DNA of 64,000 nt from Lantana camara. Taxonomy: Eukaryota; Streptophyta; Magnoliopsida; Lamiales; Verbenaceae. This document shows positions 29,187 to 41,800 of the stretch, piece after piece; within the stretch, counting starts at the first letter, position 1; each line of letters starts with the position of its first letter. The translations under genes and the position numbers were made by a program. Location of the stretch: positions 56,029,501 through 56,093,500 of the forward strand of contig CM074863.1 of assembly GCA_037501455.1 (NCBI GenBank), in the 5' to 3' direction. The notes beneath the pieces were generated by a model that did not search any database, was not told the DNA's origin, and was given only the letters and a program-made list of their open reading frames with translations.

Positions 29187-32100
29187 TGTAACGCTCCGCT
29201 TCTCCAGTGTTCGGATTTCGCCACGTGTCGACTTTCTTGTGTGCTTGATTATGTATTTATGTGATTTATGTGGCCTTCTCTGCAGCTCCTTCCGAGTTTA
29301 GGAGCTTATTTGTAATTTTCTCTTTCAAGGGTTTTTCGGTCATTTCTCACCCGATCGAGATTTTGACCTCTTTGATCCCTTCAACGAGTTCGGGGCATCG
29401 AGACGAGTCCGTAGACTCTGAGTTTGCCCAATTCTGACGTTGTTAGCCCTTCTTTCGATCGTTCCGTGCATTGAGGACCCGGGATATAACACCCGGATCC
29501 TTGTTATTTGTGCCAAGAGCTGAGATTGCAGCTTCGTTCTCTCTCTCTCTCTCTCACGGTGAAATCACGCACCACACACCCATACACACACACACAAATT
29601 CTAACTTCCTCGTTTCTCGACGGATTTTGACGAACCAATAGTGTTTTTCGATGAGCTCGACGACGCGGTCACAACCGTACCAAGATCTTGGCTTGACGAC
29701 AAACAGAGGCGAAGATATCGTCGATTTTCAGACGGGTTGGAGGTGGTGGCAGACCACCGTGACTTCGCCGGTGTTCCACGCCATTTTCGGCGACACTCTT
29801 GTTGCACATGCACCAAGGCATGAGAGAAGACATCCCGGCATCCCCTTCCACGTTGGCGGCGCGGCCAACGGTCACCTGACGGCAGCTCACGCGCCGATCA
29901 AAGACGACGGCGGTGGCGCGTGTTACTGTAGCGCCACCAAACGCCGCCCTCCGATGACTTTTTCAGGCGAGGGTTAGCAGTTTCCAAGGTTTTTCAACGT
30001 CCTGATTCCATTTCCGACATCAATTCGGGCAGAAAACGGCCGGAGATAGCAGTTCCGGCAAGGCAGCAGCGGCGGACTTTAGAGGCGGCGGTTCGGCCTT
30101 TTCCGGCAGGATTTCGGTGATGAGCCCTTCACGAAAATTACTCGTCTCGACGTGGACAAGCTCTCCGTGTTGGTACCGGTGCGAAAACCGGCCGGTGGTG
30201 GTGGACCGGCGGCTGAACCGGCGGGTCAAAGCCGGTCAACTCTCCGACGATTTTTCCGGCAAATTGGCAAGGGGATTTCGAAGGCCTCGTTACGTGCTTT
30301 CCAGCGGTATGTTCGAATTTTGTTTTCGTTCTACGGTTTGAGTTTAATTGCAATTTCCGTTCTAGGGAGTAAGTTCGGTTTTTCGTCAACGAAATTCGGT
30401 GTATTTGGCTTTTTCTGAAATTGTTTGAGGGCTTTTGTCGAGTAGGCCGAGGCGCACGTTCCTGTCCTTACGGGGATTTTTCCGGCCACCAGAGGTGGTG
30501 GCTTGGCGGCTGTCAGTGGCGGTCCGGCAGGCTCCGGTGGCGGCATTCCGATGCCTTTCGGACAGTGTGTTCCTTTCGTCGTGGTGAGTCTATCACCGCT
30601 TTCCGTTCGTCAATCGGACACTTGGTTGATTTTATATGAATTTCTGAAGTTATTGTATATTATACGTTAATTGTTTTAAATTGTAATTTGATCTTGTACG
30701 CTTAATTAATCGATGATTATGAATTGTATAATGTATGATAATATGATATGATATATAAAAACTCCAATTCTTAACTCATTGATTTTATGGGCCTCTTTTC
30801 ATGTCGATTACTTGCCTTAATTGATTTAATTGTGAATTGTTTGAATATATATGAGTTGGCATAATTATTCCACATACTTATTTAATTTAAAATATGAACT
30901 TAAAATTCATGAATCATACATGTAGCTTTAATTGTATGTTTAATTGTTATTTGAATCCCATAAATTGATATATGATTTGATAATTCATTATTGTTTAAAC
31001 CTTGTTGTTTGATTTTCTAAATGATAATAAATTGATGGGCTTCATGATTTAAAATAAATTGAATTCATTTAATTGGTTTACTTGTTTATATAAATTATTT
31101 GAGTGTATTATGTGACTAATTGCAACGTGAGACATTAATTGAGCATATGAGCACATTCACGGCACATCATAATTATTATTAATTTCATATGCATGCCATA
31201 ATATGTCATTCTACTTCATGTTATCTCATTTCGTGCCGTGCGTCCTATTTGGTTCATATTGAGTCTCCTCTCACTGGTACACATTGTTCCTCCTCTTGTA
31301 CAGTTCGTTTCCAGGGCGGAGACTTCCGAATTGAATAGGCACCCGTATTGCTCATGCTTTATGTCTCGTGGTATTCCAGGTGAGGGTGTTTTCGTTCTAG
31401 TTACATATTAAACCCTACAACCTTATGTGACAAGCTTTGGCCAAAAACCTTATATATATATATGTTACTTTTTTAAAGTAGAGTTATCGAGTAAACCCTT
31501 TTCAAATGGATTATGAAATATGTTATGCTTCTTATGAATCAAATGTTTTGGCGAGAAAAGAAAGAATGAATGTTATGCACAGAATGAGGCCCAGGGACTT
31601 GGTGTGAGTGGTGACCCGAGGAGGCATGGGCTGACGGTAAACCCTCACACTAGACCCACCAATAAACGGCGTAACCGGACCTCGTTAGGAGTTAGCGAGG
31701 AATGGACTCTGAGTGCCATCTGGGGAGTCATGTTCCCCTTTTGGTCAATGAATGGGTGGTCGGGCCTTGCAAACCCACCACCAACCTGGAGGAAGAAGGT
31801 GTAAATGTTATTGAATGTGCACGAAAGAATGTTATGCATGAAAAGAAAGAATGAATGAATGTTATTGAACTACACAAGGTGTTGGTTGGAGATAATGCAC
31901 GCTCACTCACCGAGCCTTAATGTTTAAGTATGATTTATGAACTTAATGAATTTAATATGATTAGTCGTAAAGTCCGAGCATTGCTTCGTTATTTTCTTGT
32001 CCTCTTGAGAACTAACTTTAAATAAAAGTTTGCTCGGGGTTTATGACTTGCATGTGCATGTTTCTATATATATTTATCGCTCCTGCTCGCTCAGTCTTCT

Positions 32101-32562
32101 AGAGACTGACCCCTCTTTCCCACTTTTCCAGTTTCTTTTGCAGGTGTTGCTTACTAGGCGGAGTTAGAATTGTCGAGTCATTGTTCTAGTCTTACTCACT
32201 TACACTCACTGCATACTACATTGTTTCTAAGTATTGTATTAACCTATTATTGTTGGCCGGTGTGCCATTTATTGAATTGATATTGATTCCGAACAGGTCA
32301 GGACAGGTGTATTGATTAGTGGAACCCGTATTTATATTCTTGTTGGATTTCATTTATTTCTTTGGTATTACATGAATGATTTCCTTGCTTCCGCATTTTG
32401 GTTATTGTTGATTGTTCCAAGGTTAGCTTCCACCTAGTCAGGACTGTTGTTTTCTTTGTCACCCGTTCGCTGTGAGTCCGATTCATGTATGGACTGCCTA
32501 TTTCATATGTGGATTAGACTCATAGTGCGGGGGATGTGGTGCCTATCGTCCCGGGTGCTACA
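29187..32562 (+). mobile_element. First LTR of LARD1
   Basis: 3,376 bp, from TGTAACGCTCCGCTTCTCC to CCCGGGTGCTACA. Its 3' half has the usual blocks: GCCGTGCGTCCTATTTGG near 31238, CAGTCTTCTAGAGACTG at 32092-32108, acceptor TTTTGCAG ending at 32143 and ACTAGGCGG. Its 5' half is different and GC-rich. Candidate splice donors are near 30306 (GCG|GTATGT) and 30581 (GTG|GTGAGT). Confidence 0.88.
29590..30640 (+). other. GC-rich segment inside the LARD1 LTR
   Basis: About 1 kb rich in CCGGC motifs, preceded by short (CT)n and (CA)n tracts, in an otherwise AT-rich LTR. It includes ACCGGCCGGT near 30187. It recurs in the second LTR (39240-40250). A 108-codon ORF (29651-29977) is open in both copies, but most differences between the copies change amino acids, so it is probably not coding. 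It may be captured host DNA. Confidence 0.6.
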
Positions 32563-32570
32563 TCTATAAG

Positions 32571-32606
32571 CGGTATCAGAGCTCCAGGTTGCAAAACCGG
32601 AGTTCT
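32571..32606 (+). promoter_or_regulatory. LARD1 primer-binding site and hairpin
   Basis: CGGTATCAGAGC at 32571-32582 is the initiator-Met site with T-to-C at its first base; the second copy (46070) has T. The fold from 32578 is AGAGCTCC/GGAGTTCT around GGTT/AACC with loop GCAA. Confidence 0.88.
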
Positions 32607-34477
32607 AGTGTCGTGTCGTGTCAAGTTTAGGTCGCACGGCTTAGGAACTACTTGTCAACGTGTGCATTGCATCGCTTTTAACCTTGAAATGTGATTATTG
32701 CAAAACTTTGTTGATTTATATTCTGCATTTTGCATCGATTCCATGCTTTTGGTGCTAATTACGTGGCATGAGCATGTACTAATCGCATGCATATATTTCA
32801 AAATGAGTTGTGAATTATAGGTTACGAAGATAATATCAAACCACGGCCAATCTCTACTATAAATCTCGTCTATCACCCGTTTTCTTTCGGTTGGAAGTTG
32901 TAAGAAATGTATCGGAAATCCCAGACTAGAATTCAAGAGCTACGATCTCCTTCAGTTGGGTTATGAATCGGGTGATGAGATCCCCAATAGAATGAGCAAT
33001 TGTGAGAGTAACTCATCGGTGGGAGTGAAGTTGGTGGATGCTCGATAAAGAAGAGTAGTAGGGTATGACGTCTACAACTTGTAAGATCAACATTCACCCA
33101 TCTACATTACAAATTCTTTTCAACTGGATTCCATAGAATTTCTCAATTAAGGGAAGAGTGAAGAAAAGGTCGAAGATGTTTTGGATTTGATATTATATTA
33201 CCACAAAGGTGAGAACTTTCAAGAGAATTAAAGTAAAGGAGGTCCGTGGTAATCAGCAATGAAGCTTAATTTACGTGGAAAAGAAGTAAAGGAAAATATG
33301 GAAAATGGTATGGCTTGAGATTTCGAGCGCGGAAGGAATAAAGGAAGTCAAGCAATCCGGTGGATATAAATTTTGTAAGGCAATCATGCTAAAGGTTTTA
33401 TTTAGTTGGGGTATTTTCTAGATCCAAGCAGAATTGTCGTGTTGTTGGGTCACGTTGAAAGACATGAAGCAACAAATGAGAACGATAAAGAAAGGCAAAG
33501 AATTTCTAGGTGGATTTCAAGCGATCAAGTATAAACAATTGGAAAAGGGAGTTCAATTAATTATTCGAACTCCTAAAGAGTAAACCAAGGAAGTTTTGAT
33601 CAAAGTGACAACCATGAAGAAGACTCGGGCAGCAATTGGAGAGTGATTATTAAAGAAAAGGCAAGATGCTAATTCCATGAGCGTAGAAGGCTTCAGGTTC
33701 AAGAAATTGTAATTCCAAGCCGCGGAAATGTCCAAGTTGATGCTAGATAATTCTGAAGATTAGAAGACCGGGGGAAAACAAGAAATGCTCAACAGTTCGA
33801 GACAAGCTTATAATTCAACAAACAAGGAATGAGGTGCCGAGATAAAGCTTCTTATTGCTACGGTGACAGGTTTAATGCATCCATAAGCACGTGCATCATT
33901 CACCGCTTTACATTATTTAAAATTTTCTATTTATATATGCTTCTTCAATTGACATACTTGCTCAAATGTGCTGTATTATTAATTATTTGAAAACATACTA
34001 TGTGCATTGGCATTCTTAACTGGCATGCATTATCTAGTGTTTATTTTATAGGAATCTCCTTTGCTTCCCCCTCAAGCATTACTCTGACTGAGTCTCATTT
34101 CAGTCATGAAGAGAAGAAATATTTGGGTTGCAAATTGTGAATCAAAAGGGGAAAGAAATACCGAGAATTGAAAGGTGGAACCGGAGAAGGAACGAGAGAA
34201 GATCTGTGATCTGCGAGGCGGTGCAATAAATTCAAGGAATTAAGATAGAAAATTTTTAAGGGGGAGAGTGCGACTACTCATAAACTTAAATTTACCATAG
34301 TGTGAGGAAGTTACTTTTCGTGGTAACAATGGAAATACAAGTCATGACGGACGTGAAAGACCTAAAGATAGTGACAGGAAAGGAATGAGACGGTTTTGTC
34401 AGTTAAACCTTTAAAGTGGAAGTCAAGCTATTACACTCGGGTTGAAGATCTCCATCAGGCCTCGAAGAGAGTGGTTC
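32607..34477 (+). other. LARD1 internal region, left part: no intact gene
   Basis: About 1.9 kb with frequent stops in all frames; nothing larger than short chance ORFs. A polypurine-tract-like TTTTTAAGGGGGAGAGTG lies at 34252-34269, well away from the LTR. The same sequence, nearly unchanged, is at 46106-47975. Confidence 0.7.
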
Positions 34478-37390
34478 TGTAACTTCCCGACTTTTCAAAA
34501 TTGTTCAGGTATGAATTATGTGAGAATTACTTGCGCGTTTAATTTATTTTAATTACGTTATTTCATTCTTTATTTTACATTATATTAATTAGAGAAATAT
34601 TTAATTATTTGAAAATATTTGAATTTGAATTTATATGAATTTTCTTTGAACTATTTGCGCTCGATTGAATTATTTGCTTGCCGTTTCTTCGTGATATGAA
34701 TTCGGAAATTGGTAGAAATTTAATATGTTAGATGTATATCTGTTATGAACATGTTTATATGCTCGTTTTATATTTTCGGACTTGTTTGATTGAGTTTTGG
34801 AATTTCTTTTGGTTCGGAATCCAAAACGGGGGCTAACGAGAAATTAGCGCACCATTGGTTCCTTATTTGATAACTTGAGCTAGGAAACTCGGATTCGAGT
34901 TTCGTCAACTTCGTTGAACTCGTATCGAAAATTTGAGTTTGATGAACTTAGCCTTATATTTTTCCCAAAGTTATTTGAACCTCTCAAATTCAACCGAAAC
35001 ACACAACGGACGCCTAAATTGACCTTGCTGCACTAAAATGATCATAACTTATTCATTTGTTGACCAAATTAACCATGGTTTGAGCCTATGGAACCCTAAC
35101 TCAACCCTTTATTCAGCCATTAACCCCCCAAACCGAGTTAACCCTTCCCACTTGGAGTAAATTGGCCAAACATCAGCTGCTTTCCAGTGAATCCCGTCAC
35201 TCAACCCCCAACAAGAGATTCAAGCTCAAATCTCTTTCCAAACCTCCATTAATCCACAAGGTAAGCTTGGATATGTTATGTACATTCCATATGAGTCATT
35301 TTCATTCATTCATCCGTAAATTTAAGCATGGTTTTATGAGTTTTGGCAGAGATAGATATATATTTAGGTTTTGAGCATTTTGGTTGATCTCTTTCAATTC
35401 TTAAGCTTTTTGAATGATTCCAAGCATGAAAATGATTGTTTTGATCTCCTCTTCCCATTTATGGTGATGTATTAGCTATTAGTTGGGGCATTTATGAGCC
35501 ACCATTAATGAGTTATTGAAGCGTTGGCATGAATTGATCACCACACACTACATCTCACGTTTCAAGGTTTTGGGAGCATGATTGGGAGTTGTTTCTAAGT
35601 GGTTTCATTACATCTTAGTTATCTTTTGTTGGTTGAATGTGTTGAGATGTTGTGCCTTGGTTGTGCTCTGTTTTCTGCTGCGTTTCTTTTCTCTGCTGCG
35701 CGCGTGACACGGGCGTGTCACCGTTTTCTTCTTCAGCGTGACACGGGGGTGCACGATTGCCTGGTTCCACTGTACCGAGACAAGGGGGTGTCACGAGTTG
35801 CTGTGTAATGGTGACACGGGCGCGTCACCTTCTGAATTTCATGCATGTTGTGTACGTGTGCATGTGTATATATATATTGATTATTTATTAAATAATATTT
35901 GATTTAATTGAATGTATGTAATTGTTTATTTCTAAATTTTGATGCGGTTTAATTTGTGCTATGATTGTATTTGAATTTCTTGAATTAATTCGATTGAAAA
36001 TGTGGAATTATGAATTTGAATGAAAGTGAACGAATAATGGAATGACTTGATTATATGATTTAAATTCCTTAATAGTGCACATGAACATTTTCATAATATA
36101 ATATTCTCTTTTACATATTCATAGCATGATCATTACATTGCCGAGCGTCTTATTTGGTCATTTTGAGTCTCACTTCACCTTTCTTGCATAGATTTTGATC
36201 CCGTTGGAGACGAGGCCGGTCAGTAAGGCTTTCGTGTCTTCTTTTGTCGGTTTTAGGTGGGTTTCTCTTCTATTTAGATAAAACGACCCAATATATCCCC
36301 CTATGTGAAAGGTTTTAAGCCAAAGTAATATGATTATATATATATATTGAGTCTTTTTTGTATAATATGATTGTGAACGTATAACCTTTCTTTTATGAAA
36401 ACCTACCTTATGTTTTGGCGAGGTTGCATGTATGTTATGATCACGGGCCCGGAGCCTAGTGTATCATGGTAAGCCGGGGAGGCAAGGGCCGACGGTGAGC
36501 CCGTGCACTAGTTCCAACCATTTTACGTCGAAATGGATCTCGTCAGGAGTTTTGACGAGAAAACGCTAGTCAGGCTTGTAAGGATTCATGTACCTCACTC
36601 GCCATTATGTATGAGGTGGCCAGGTCTTGCAAACCTGTCCACCGCCCGGAGGAAGAAGGTGTATATGTATGATTATGATCATTTATGTATGTGCACGAAA
36701 GATATGTATGAAAACCAATAAGTTATGTTATGAATACACGAGGAGAAGGTTGGAGATTATGCACGCTCACTCGCCGAGCTTGAAACCCTATAATTAATTA
36801 TGAATGAATATGATCGTTGTAAACCCGTCGATGTCTTTCCTTATCTCACCCACTTGGGAAATCTTCAAAAAACTTCTTATGGGTTTATAGCTTGCATGTA
36901 TATGTTTAAATTCTGCCATATTTTTATACTATGCCAATTTTTATACCCACCAGTCCCTTTTGGACTGAACCCGTTTTGTTTTTAGTGGTTTGGTGCAGGT
37001 TAAGGAGTGCTAGGCGGGAATACAAGTCGTCTAGGTCTTGCATTAGTGTTTAGCACTTTTATTTTGGTTACACTCACACTCATGATTTCCCTTTTGTATA
37101 TGATTATGACTATGGAGCGTTATGTTGTTAGAACTTGAATACTTGGTTGGATATTGTATATGAATTCCATTTTTGGAGCTTGAAAGCTCATGGTACTTAT
37201 CTATATGATTGTTATTGCTTCCGCTTTATTGATGTTGCTCTGATTTATGGTTTAAGGGTTAGTCCCGCCTAGCCTAGAGAGTGTGTGTGTGTCCCCGTTC
37301 GCCGTGACTTAGCTCGTGTGTGGATTATCCATTTCATATGCGGGTCGGGTCTCGGTGCGGGGATGTGGCACCTTGCGCTCGGGTGTTACA
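34478..37390 (+). mobile_element. Nested solo LTR in LARD1, 2,913 bp
   Basis: TGTAACTTCCCGAC to GGGTGTTACA with target duplication GGTTC at 34473-34477 and 37391-37395. Landmarks: inverted repeat AACTCGGATTCGAGTT (34886-34901), TATA-like CTTATATTTTTCCC near 34952, donor CACAAG|GTAAGC at 35261, palindromes 35704-35829, GCCGAGCGTC near 36141, hairpin CAGTCCCTTTTGGACTG (36951-36967) and acceptor ending 36998. The same insertion, truncated, is present in the second internal copy at 47976. Confidence 0.95.
35704..35829 (+). repeat. Palindrome cluster in the nested solo LTR
   Basis: GTGACACGGGCGTGTCAC (35704-35721), a GTGACACGGGGGTGCAC unit near 35738, a decayed unit near 35776-35795 (AAGGGGGTGTCAC) and GGTGACACGGGCGCGTCACC (35810-35829). 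It is the same arm family as the cluster at 16247, and lies 443-568 nt downstream of the splice donor. Confidence 0.85.
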
Positions 37391-37395
37391 GGTTC

Positions 37396-38145
37396 GTTTG
37401 GAAATTTATAAGTACGTGGTTCAGACATCGGAGATGATGGTATTATCAGGGAACTTCTGATGGATTCCTATGTTAGCTTTGGTAAGAGGAATTCCGATTA
37501 AGCTAACCTCCTTGAAGACGTTGTCAACGACTCCTAGTTAATCTAGTCCTCAGTAAGAATTAAAACCGGTTGAAGTCAATGAATGGAGTTGGATTAGGAA
37601 CTGAAGATTGGGTTGATATTATTTTCTCAACTATTAAGAAAAGAAAAAGTATACTTTCCACTAAACTTTTGAAATGTCATTAAACAACCCTGGTGCTATG
37701 TAGGTGGTATACTCTTGTATGGTTAGAGATTATAGAGTGAATCTGGTACAATGATGAATATTCTGAAAGTATACAGGATAGACTAGTACTCGGTTAACTG
37801 AAGAAGATAACGGTGAGTAAGGATCCGAAGGGAATCGAGAATAGGATCAACCAAGAGTCTGACTTTCTCATTCGAGTATATACTAAAGATATGAAAGACA
37901 AGTTGGAAATCAAGCCAACTAGAGATCAGACTATCCAAACCATGGAACTAAGTCACAACATCATTTCCATTACTACGGTGAACGGTACACTAATCATTCA
38001 TAGCATAAGCATACATGCACTGTTTAATTAATTAACTCTTGCTATTATTTGATATACTTGCTAAACTGTAATATGTGATGATTGATGTAATTTCTTAATT
38101 GAGTTATTCTGATATATATGTATGAATGTTTTAGTAAGTGTATTT
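37396..38145 (+). pseudogene. LARD1 internal region, right part, with protease relic
   Basis: At 37976-38031 a short frame reads VNGTLIIHSISIHALFN and then stops. This parallels VEGTICIHNTNIHALFD just before the protease active site of the Tekay-type element (about 20281-20325), and similarity continues at DNA level past the stop. LARD1 therefore appears to descend from a gag-pol element that lost RT, RNase H and integrase. No other coding remnant is clear. Confidence 0.55.
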
Positions 38146-38530
38146 ACGTGCTAGAGGGATGTAGCATTCCTTCTGTTTAAGTGGAAGGGAGATTTAAATT
38201 CTCTCTAATTCTGTGATAGAAAGATGCTGGATTCTTTCTAACTTTTGTGCATGAGAGATGTTGGATTCTCTTGTACTTAGGTATTCGAGAGATGCTGGAT
38301 TCCCTCGGATTTAGGGGTTTGGGAAATGCTGGATTTTCTCGAACTAGAATGTTTGGGAGATTTTGGGATCTGTCAGACTTAGGTTGAGAGACGGGGTTCC
38401 CTCAATTATGTGCTCGAGAGACGGGGTTCTCTCCTTTCTGTGTGCTCGAGAGACGGGGTTCTCTTCTTCCTATGTGCCGAGGGACGGGGTTCTCTCGCTT
38501 GCGTGTTGAGAGATGGGATTCTCTCTTGTT
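38146..38530 (+). repeat. Stem-loop array in the 3' part of LARD1 (about 12 units)
   Basis: A repeat of about 30-45 bp has the core GAGAGACGGGGTTCTCTC or variants such as GAGAGATGTTGGATTCTC. Each core folds as a short stem with a 5-9 base loop. Stems change in concert: AGAAAG/CTTTCT near 38219-38240, CGAGGG/CTCTCG near 38478-38497, GGGAGA/TCTCTC near 38187-38205. LARD2 has the same array near its own 3' end. Confidence 0.8.
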
Positions 38531-38804
38531 TGTCTTGGTTGCTTCAAGCTGGACCTGGCAACGACTTTCAAGTGACGAGTATGCAATGTAATCGAGCTCT
38601 GGGAAAAGCGACAGCTATTGTATCCTGGCAGTGGTCAAAAGAGTTAAGGCAATCAACGGTCAAGTGTTCAGATGAACCTCAGCCACAACGAGACACCACG
38701 AAGAGAACTGATGCACACAATGCGAGCAAACTTCACGATGAGGACTCTACGTGACTCCGGGATGGATAGAAGTACTATAACTCGAGGTTTTCACTCAGTG
38801 TTTG

Positions 38805-38835
38805 GATCTGGGGACCGATCTTAAGGGGGAGAGGT
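38805..38835 (+). promoter_or_regulatory. LARD1 polypurine tract and preceding hairpin
   Basis: AAGGGGGAGAGGT at 38823-38835 directly precedes the second LTR. GATCTGGGGACCGATC at 38805-38820 can fold as GATC/GATC plus GG/CC with loop GGA and one bulge, in the position of the pre-PPT hairpin of the other elements. Confidence 0.8.
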
Positions 38836-41800
38836 TGTAATGCCCCGCTTCTCCAGTGTTCGGATTTCGCCACGTGTCGACTTTCTTATGTGCTTGATTA
38901 TGTAATTATGTGATTTATGTGGCCTTCTTTGCAGCTCCTTCCGAGTTTAGGGGCTTATTTGTAATTTTCTCTTTCAAGTGTTTTTCGGTCATTTCTCACC
39001 CGGTCGAGATTTTGACCTCTTTGATCCCTTCAACGCGTTCGGGGCATCGAGACGAGTCCGTAGACTCTGAGTTTGCCCAATTCTGACGTTGTTAGCCCTT
39101 CTTTCGATCGTTCCGTGCGTTGAGGACCCGGGATATAACACCCGGATCCTTGTTATTCGTGCAAAGAGCTGAGATTGCAGCTTCTTTCTCTCTCTCTCTC
39201 TCTCCCTCACGGCGAAATCACGCACCACACACCCATACAAATTCTAACTTTCTCGTTTCTCGACGGATTTTGACGAACCAATAGTGTTTTTTGATGAGCT
39301 CGACGACGCGGTCACAACCGTACCAAGATCTTGGCTTGACGACAAACGGAGGCGAAGATATCGTTGATTTTCAGACGGGTTGGAGGTGGTGGTGGACCAC
39401 CGTGACTTCGCCGGCGTTCCACGCCGTTTTCGGCGACACTCTTGTTGCATGCGCCCCAAGGCATGAGAGAAGACATCCCGACGTCCCCTTCCACGTTGGC
39501 GGTGCGGCCAACGGTCACCTGACGGCGGCTCACGCGCCGATCAAAGACGACGGTGGTGGCGCGTGTTACTGTAACGCCACCAAACGCCGCCCTCCGGCGA
39601 CTTTTTCAGGCGAGGGTTAGCGGTTTCCAAGGTTTTTCAACGTCCTGATTCCATTTCCGGCATCAATTCGGGTAGAAAACGATTGGAGGTAGCAGTTCCA
39701 GCAAGGCAGCAGTGGCGGACTTTAGAGGCGGCGGTTCGGCCTTTTCCGGCGGGATTTCGGTGACGAGCCCTTCGCGAAAATTACTCGTCTCGACGTGGAC
39801 AAGCTCTCCGTGTTGGTGCCGGTGTGAAAACCGACCGGTGGTGGTGGACCGGCGGCTGAACCGGCGAGTCAAAGCCGGTCAACTCTCCGGCGATTTTTCC
39901 GGCAAATTGGCTAGGGGATTTCGAAGGCCTCGTTACGTGCTTTCCAGCGGTATGTTCGGATTTTGTTTTCGTTTTACGGTTTGAGTTGAATTGCAATTTC
40001 CGTTCTAGGGAGTAAGTTCGGTTTTTCGTCAACGAAATCCGGTGTATTTGGCTTTTTCAGAAATTTTTTGAGGGCTTTTGTCGAGTAGGCCGAGGCGCAC
40101 GTTCCTGTCCTTCCGGGGATTTTTCCGGCCACCAGAGGTGGTGGCTTGGCGGCTGTCAGTGGCGGTCCGGAAGGCTCCGGTGGCGGCATTTCGATGCCTT
40201 TGGGACAGTGTGTTCCTTTCGTCGTGGTGAGTCTATCACCGCTTTCCGTTCGTCAATCGGACACTTGGTTGATTTTATATGAATTTCTTAAGTTATTGTA
40301 TATTATACGTTAATTGTTTTAAATTGTAATTTGATCTTGTACGCTTAATTAATCGATGATTATGAATTGTATAATGTATGATAATATGATATGACATATA
40401 AAAACTCGAATTCTTAAGTCATTGATTTTATGGGCCTCTTTTCATGTTGATTACTTGCCTTAATTGATTTAATTGTGAATTGTTTGAATATATATGAGTT
40501 GGTATAATTATTCCACATACTTATTCAATTTGAAATACGAACTTAACGTTCATGAATCATACATGTAGCTTTAATTGTATGTTTAATTGTTACTTGAATC
40601 CTGTAAATTGATATATGATTTTATAATTGATTATTGTTTAAACCTTGTTGTTTGATTTTCTAAATGATAATAAATTGATGGGCTTCATGATTTAAAATAA
40701 ATTGAATTCATTTAATTGGTTTACTTGTTTATATAAATTATTTGAGTGTATTATGTGACTAATTGCAACGTGAGACATTAATTGAGCATATGAGCACATT
40801 CACGGCACATCATAATTATTATTAATTTCATATGCATGCCATAATATGTCATTCTACTTCATGTCATCTCATTTCGTGCCGTGCGTCCTATTTGGTTCAT
40901 ATTGAGTCTCCTCTCACTGGTACACATTGTTCCTTCTCTTGTACAGTTCGTTTCCAAGGCGGAGACTTCCGAATTGAATAGGCACCCGTATTGCTCATGC
41001 TTTATGTCTCGTGGTATTCCAGGTGAGGGTGTTTTCGTTCTAGTTACATATTAAACCCTACAACCTTATGTGACAAGCTTTGGCCAAAAACCTTATATGT
41101 GACGCCCCGACTTTTCAGACGTAAAGGTATGACGTATGTGTTTATAAAATTGCGCAAAATAATTGTCTTTACGTGTTTTATATTTAATTTTATTATAAAT
41201 TTTTATTATTTTATTTTATTATAATTTATTTTAATTCAATAATTCTTTTAAAATAATTTGTATTTTAAATATATATAAATATATATATATATATATATTT
41301 ATAATTCGTTAATTGTTGATTAATTTAATGATTAAGGTTAATTAAGTATTATGTTAATTAATCATGTTTAATCTTATTAATTAATTTATTCTAATTGCAT
41401 CGTTGACTTTGATATATATGTTTGAATTTGATTTCATTTATTTGGTTAATTCATGAATTCGTTGGAAATGTGCATCGTTCTTATATGAAATGATATCGAA
41501 ATATCGTGCAATTGTAATATGACGTAAATATGTGTGTTATGAACATGCTTATATTCTCGGTTTATGTTTTCGAATTCATTTGACATGTTAACGAATTAAA
41601 TTTGAATCGTGGAACCAAGTCGGGGGCTAACGAGCACTTAGCGCACCCTTGGTTCAAAATTTAATATCTTGAGCTAGGAAACTCGGATTCGAGTTTCGTC
41701 AACTTCGCTGAACTCGCAACGAAACTTCGAGTTTAGTAAACTTAGCCATATATTTTTCCCAACTCATTTCAACCTCCGAAATCTAACCGAAAAACCTACA

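Noticed and set aside
29651..29977. 108-codon ORF in the LARD1 LTR, also at 39291-39620, as a gene
   Set aside because: The two copies differ at roughly ten residues in 108 codons, so most nucleotide differences change amino acids, unlike a conserved protein. No domain was recognised.
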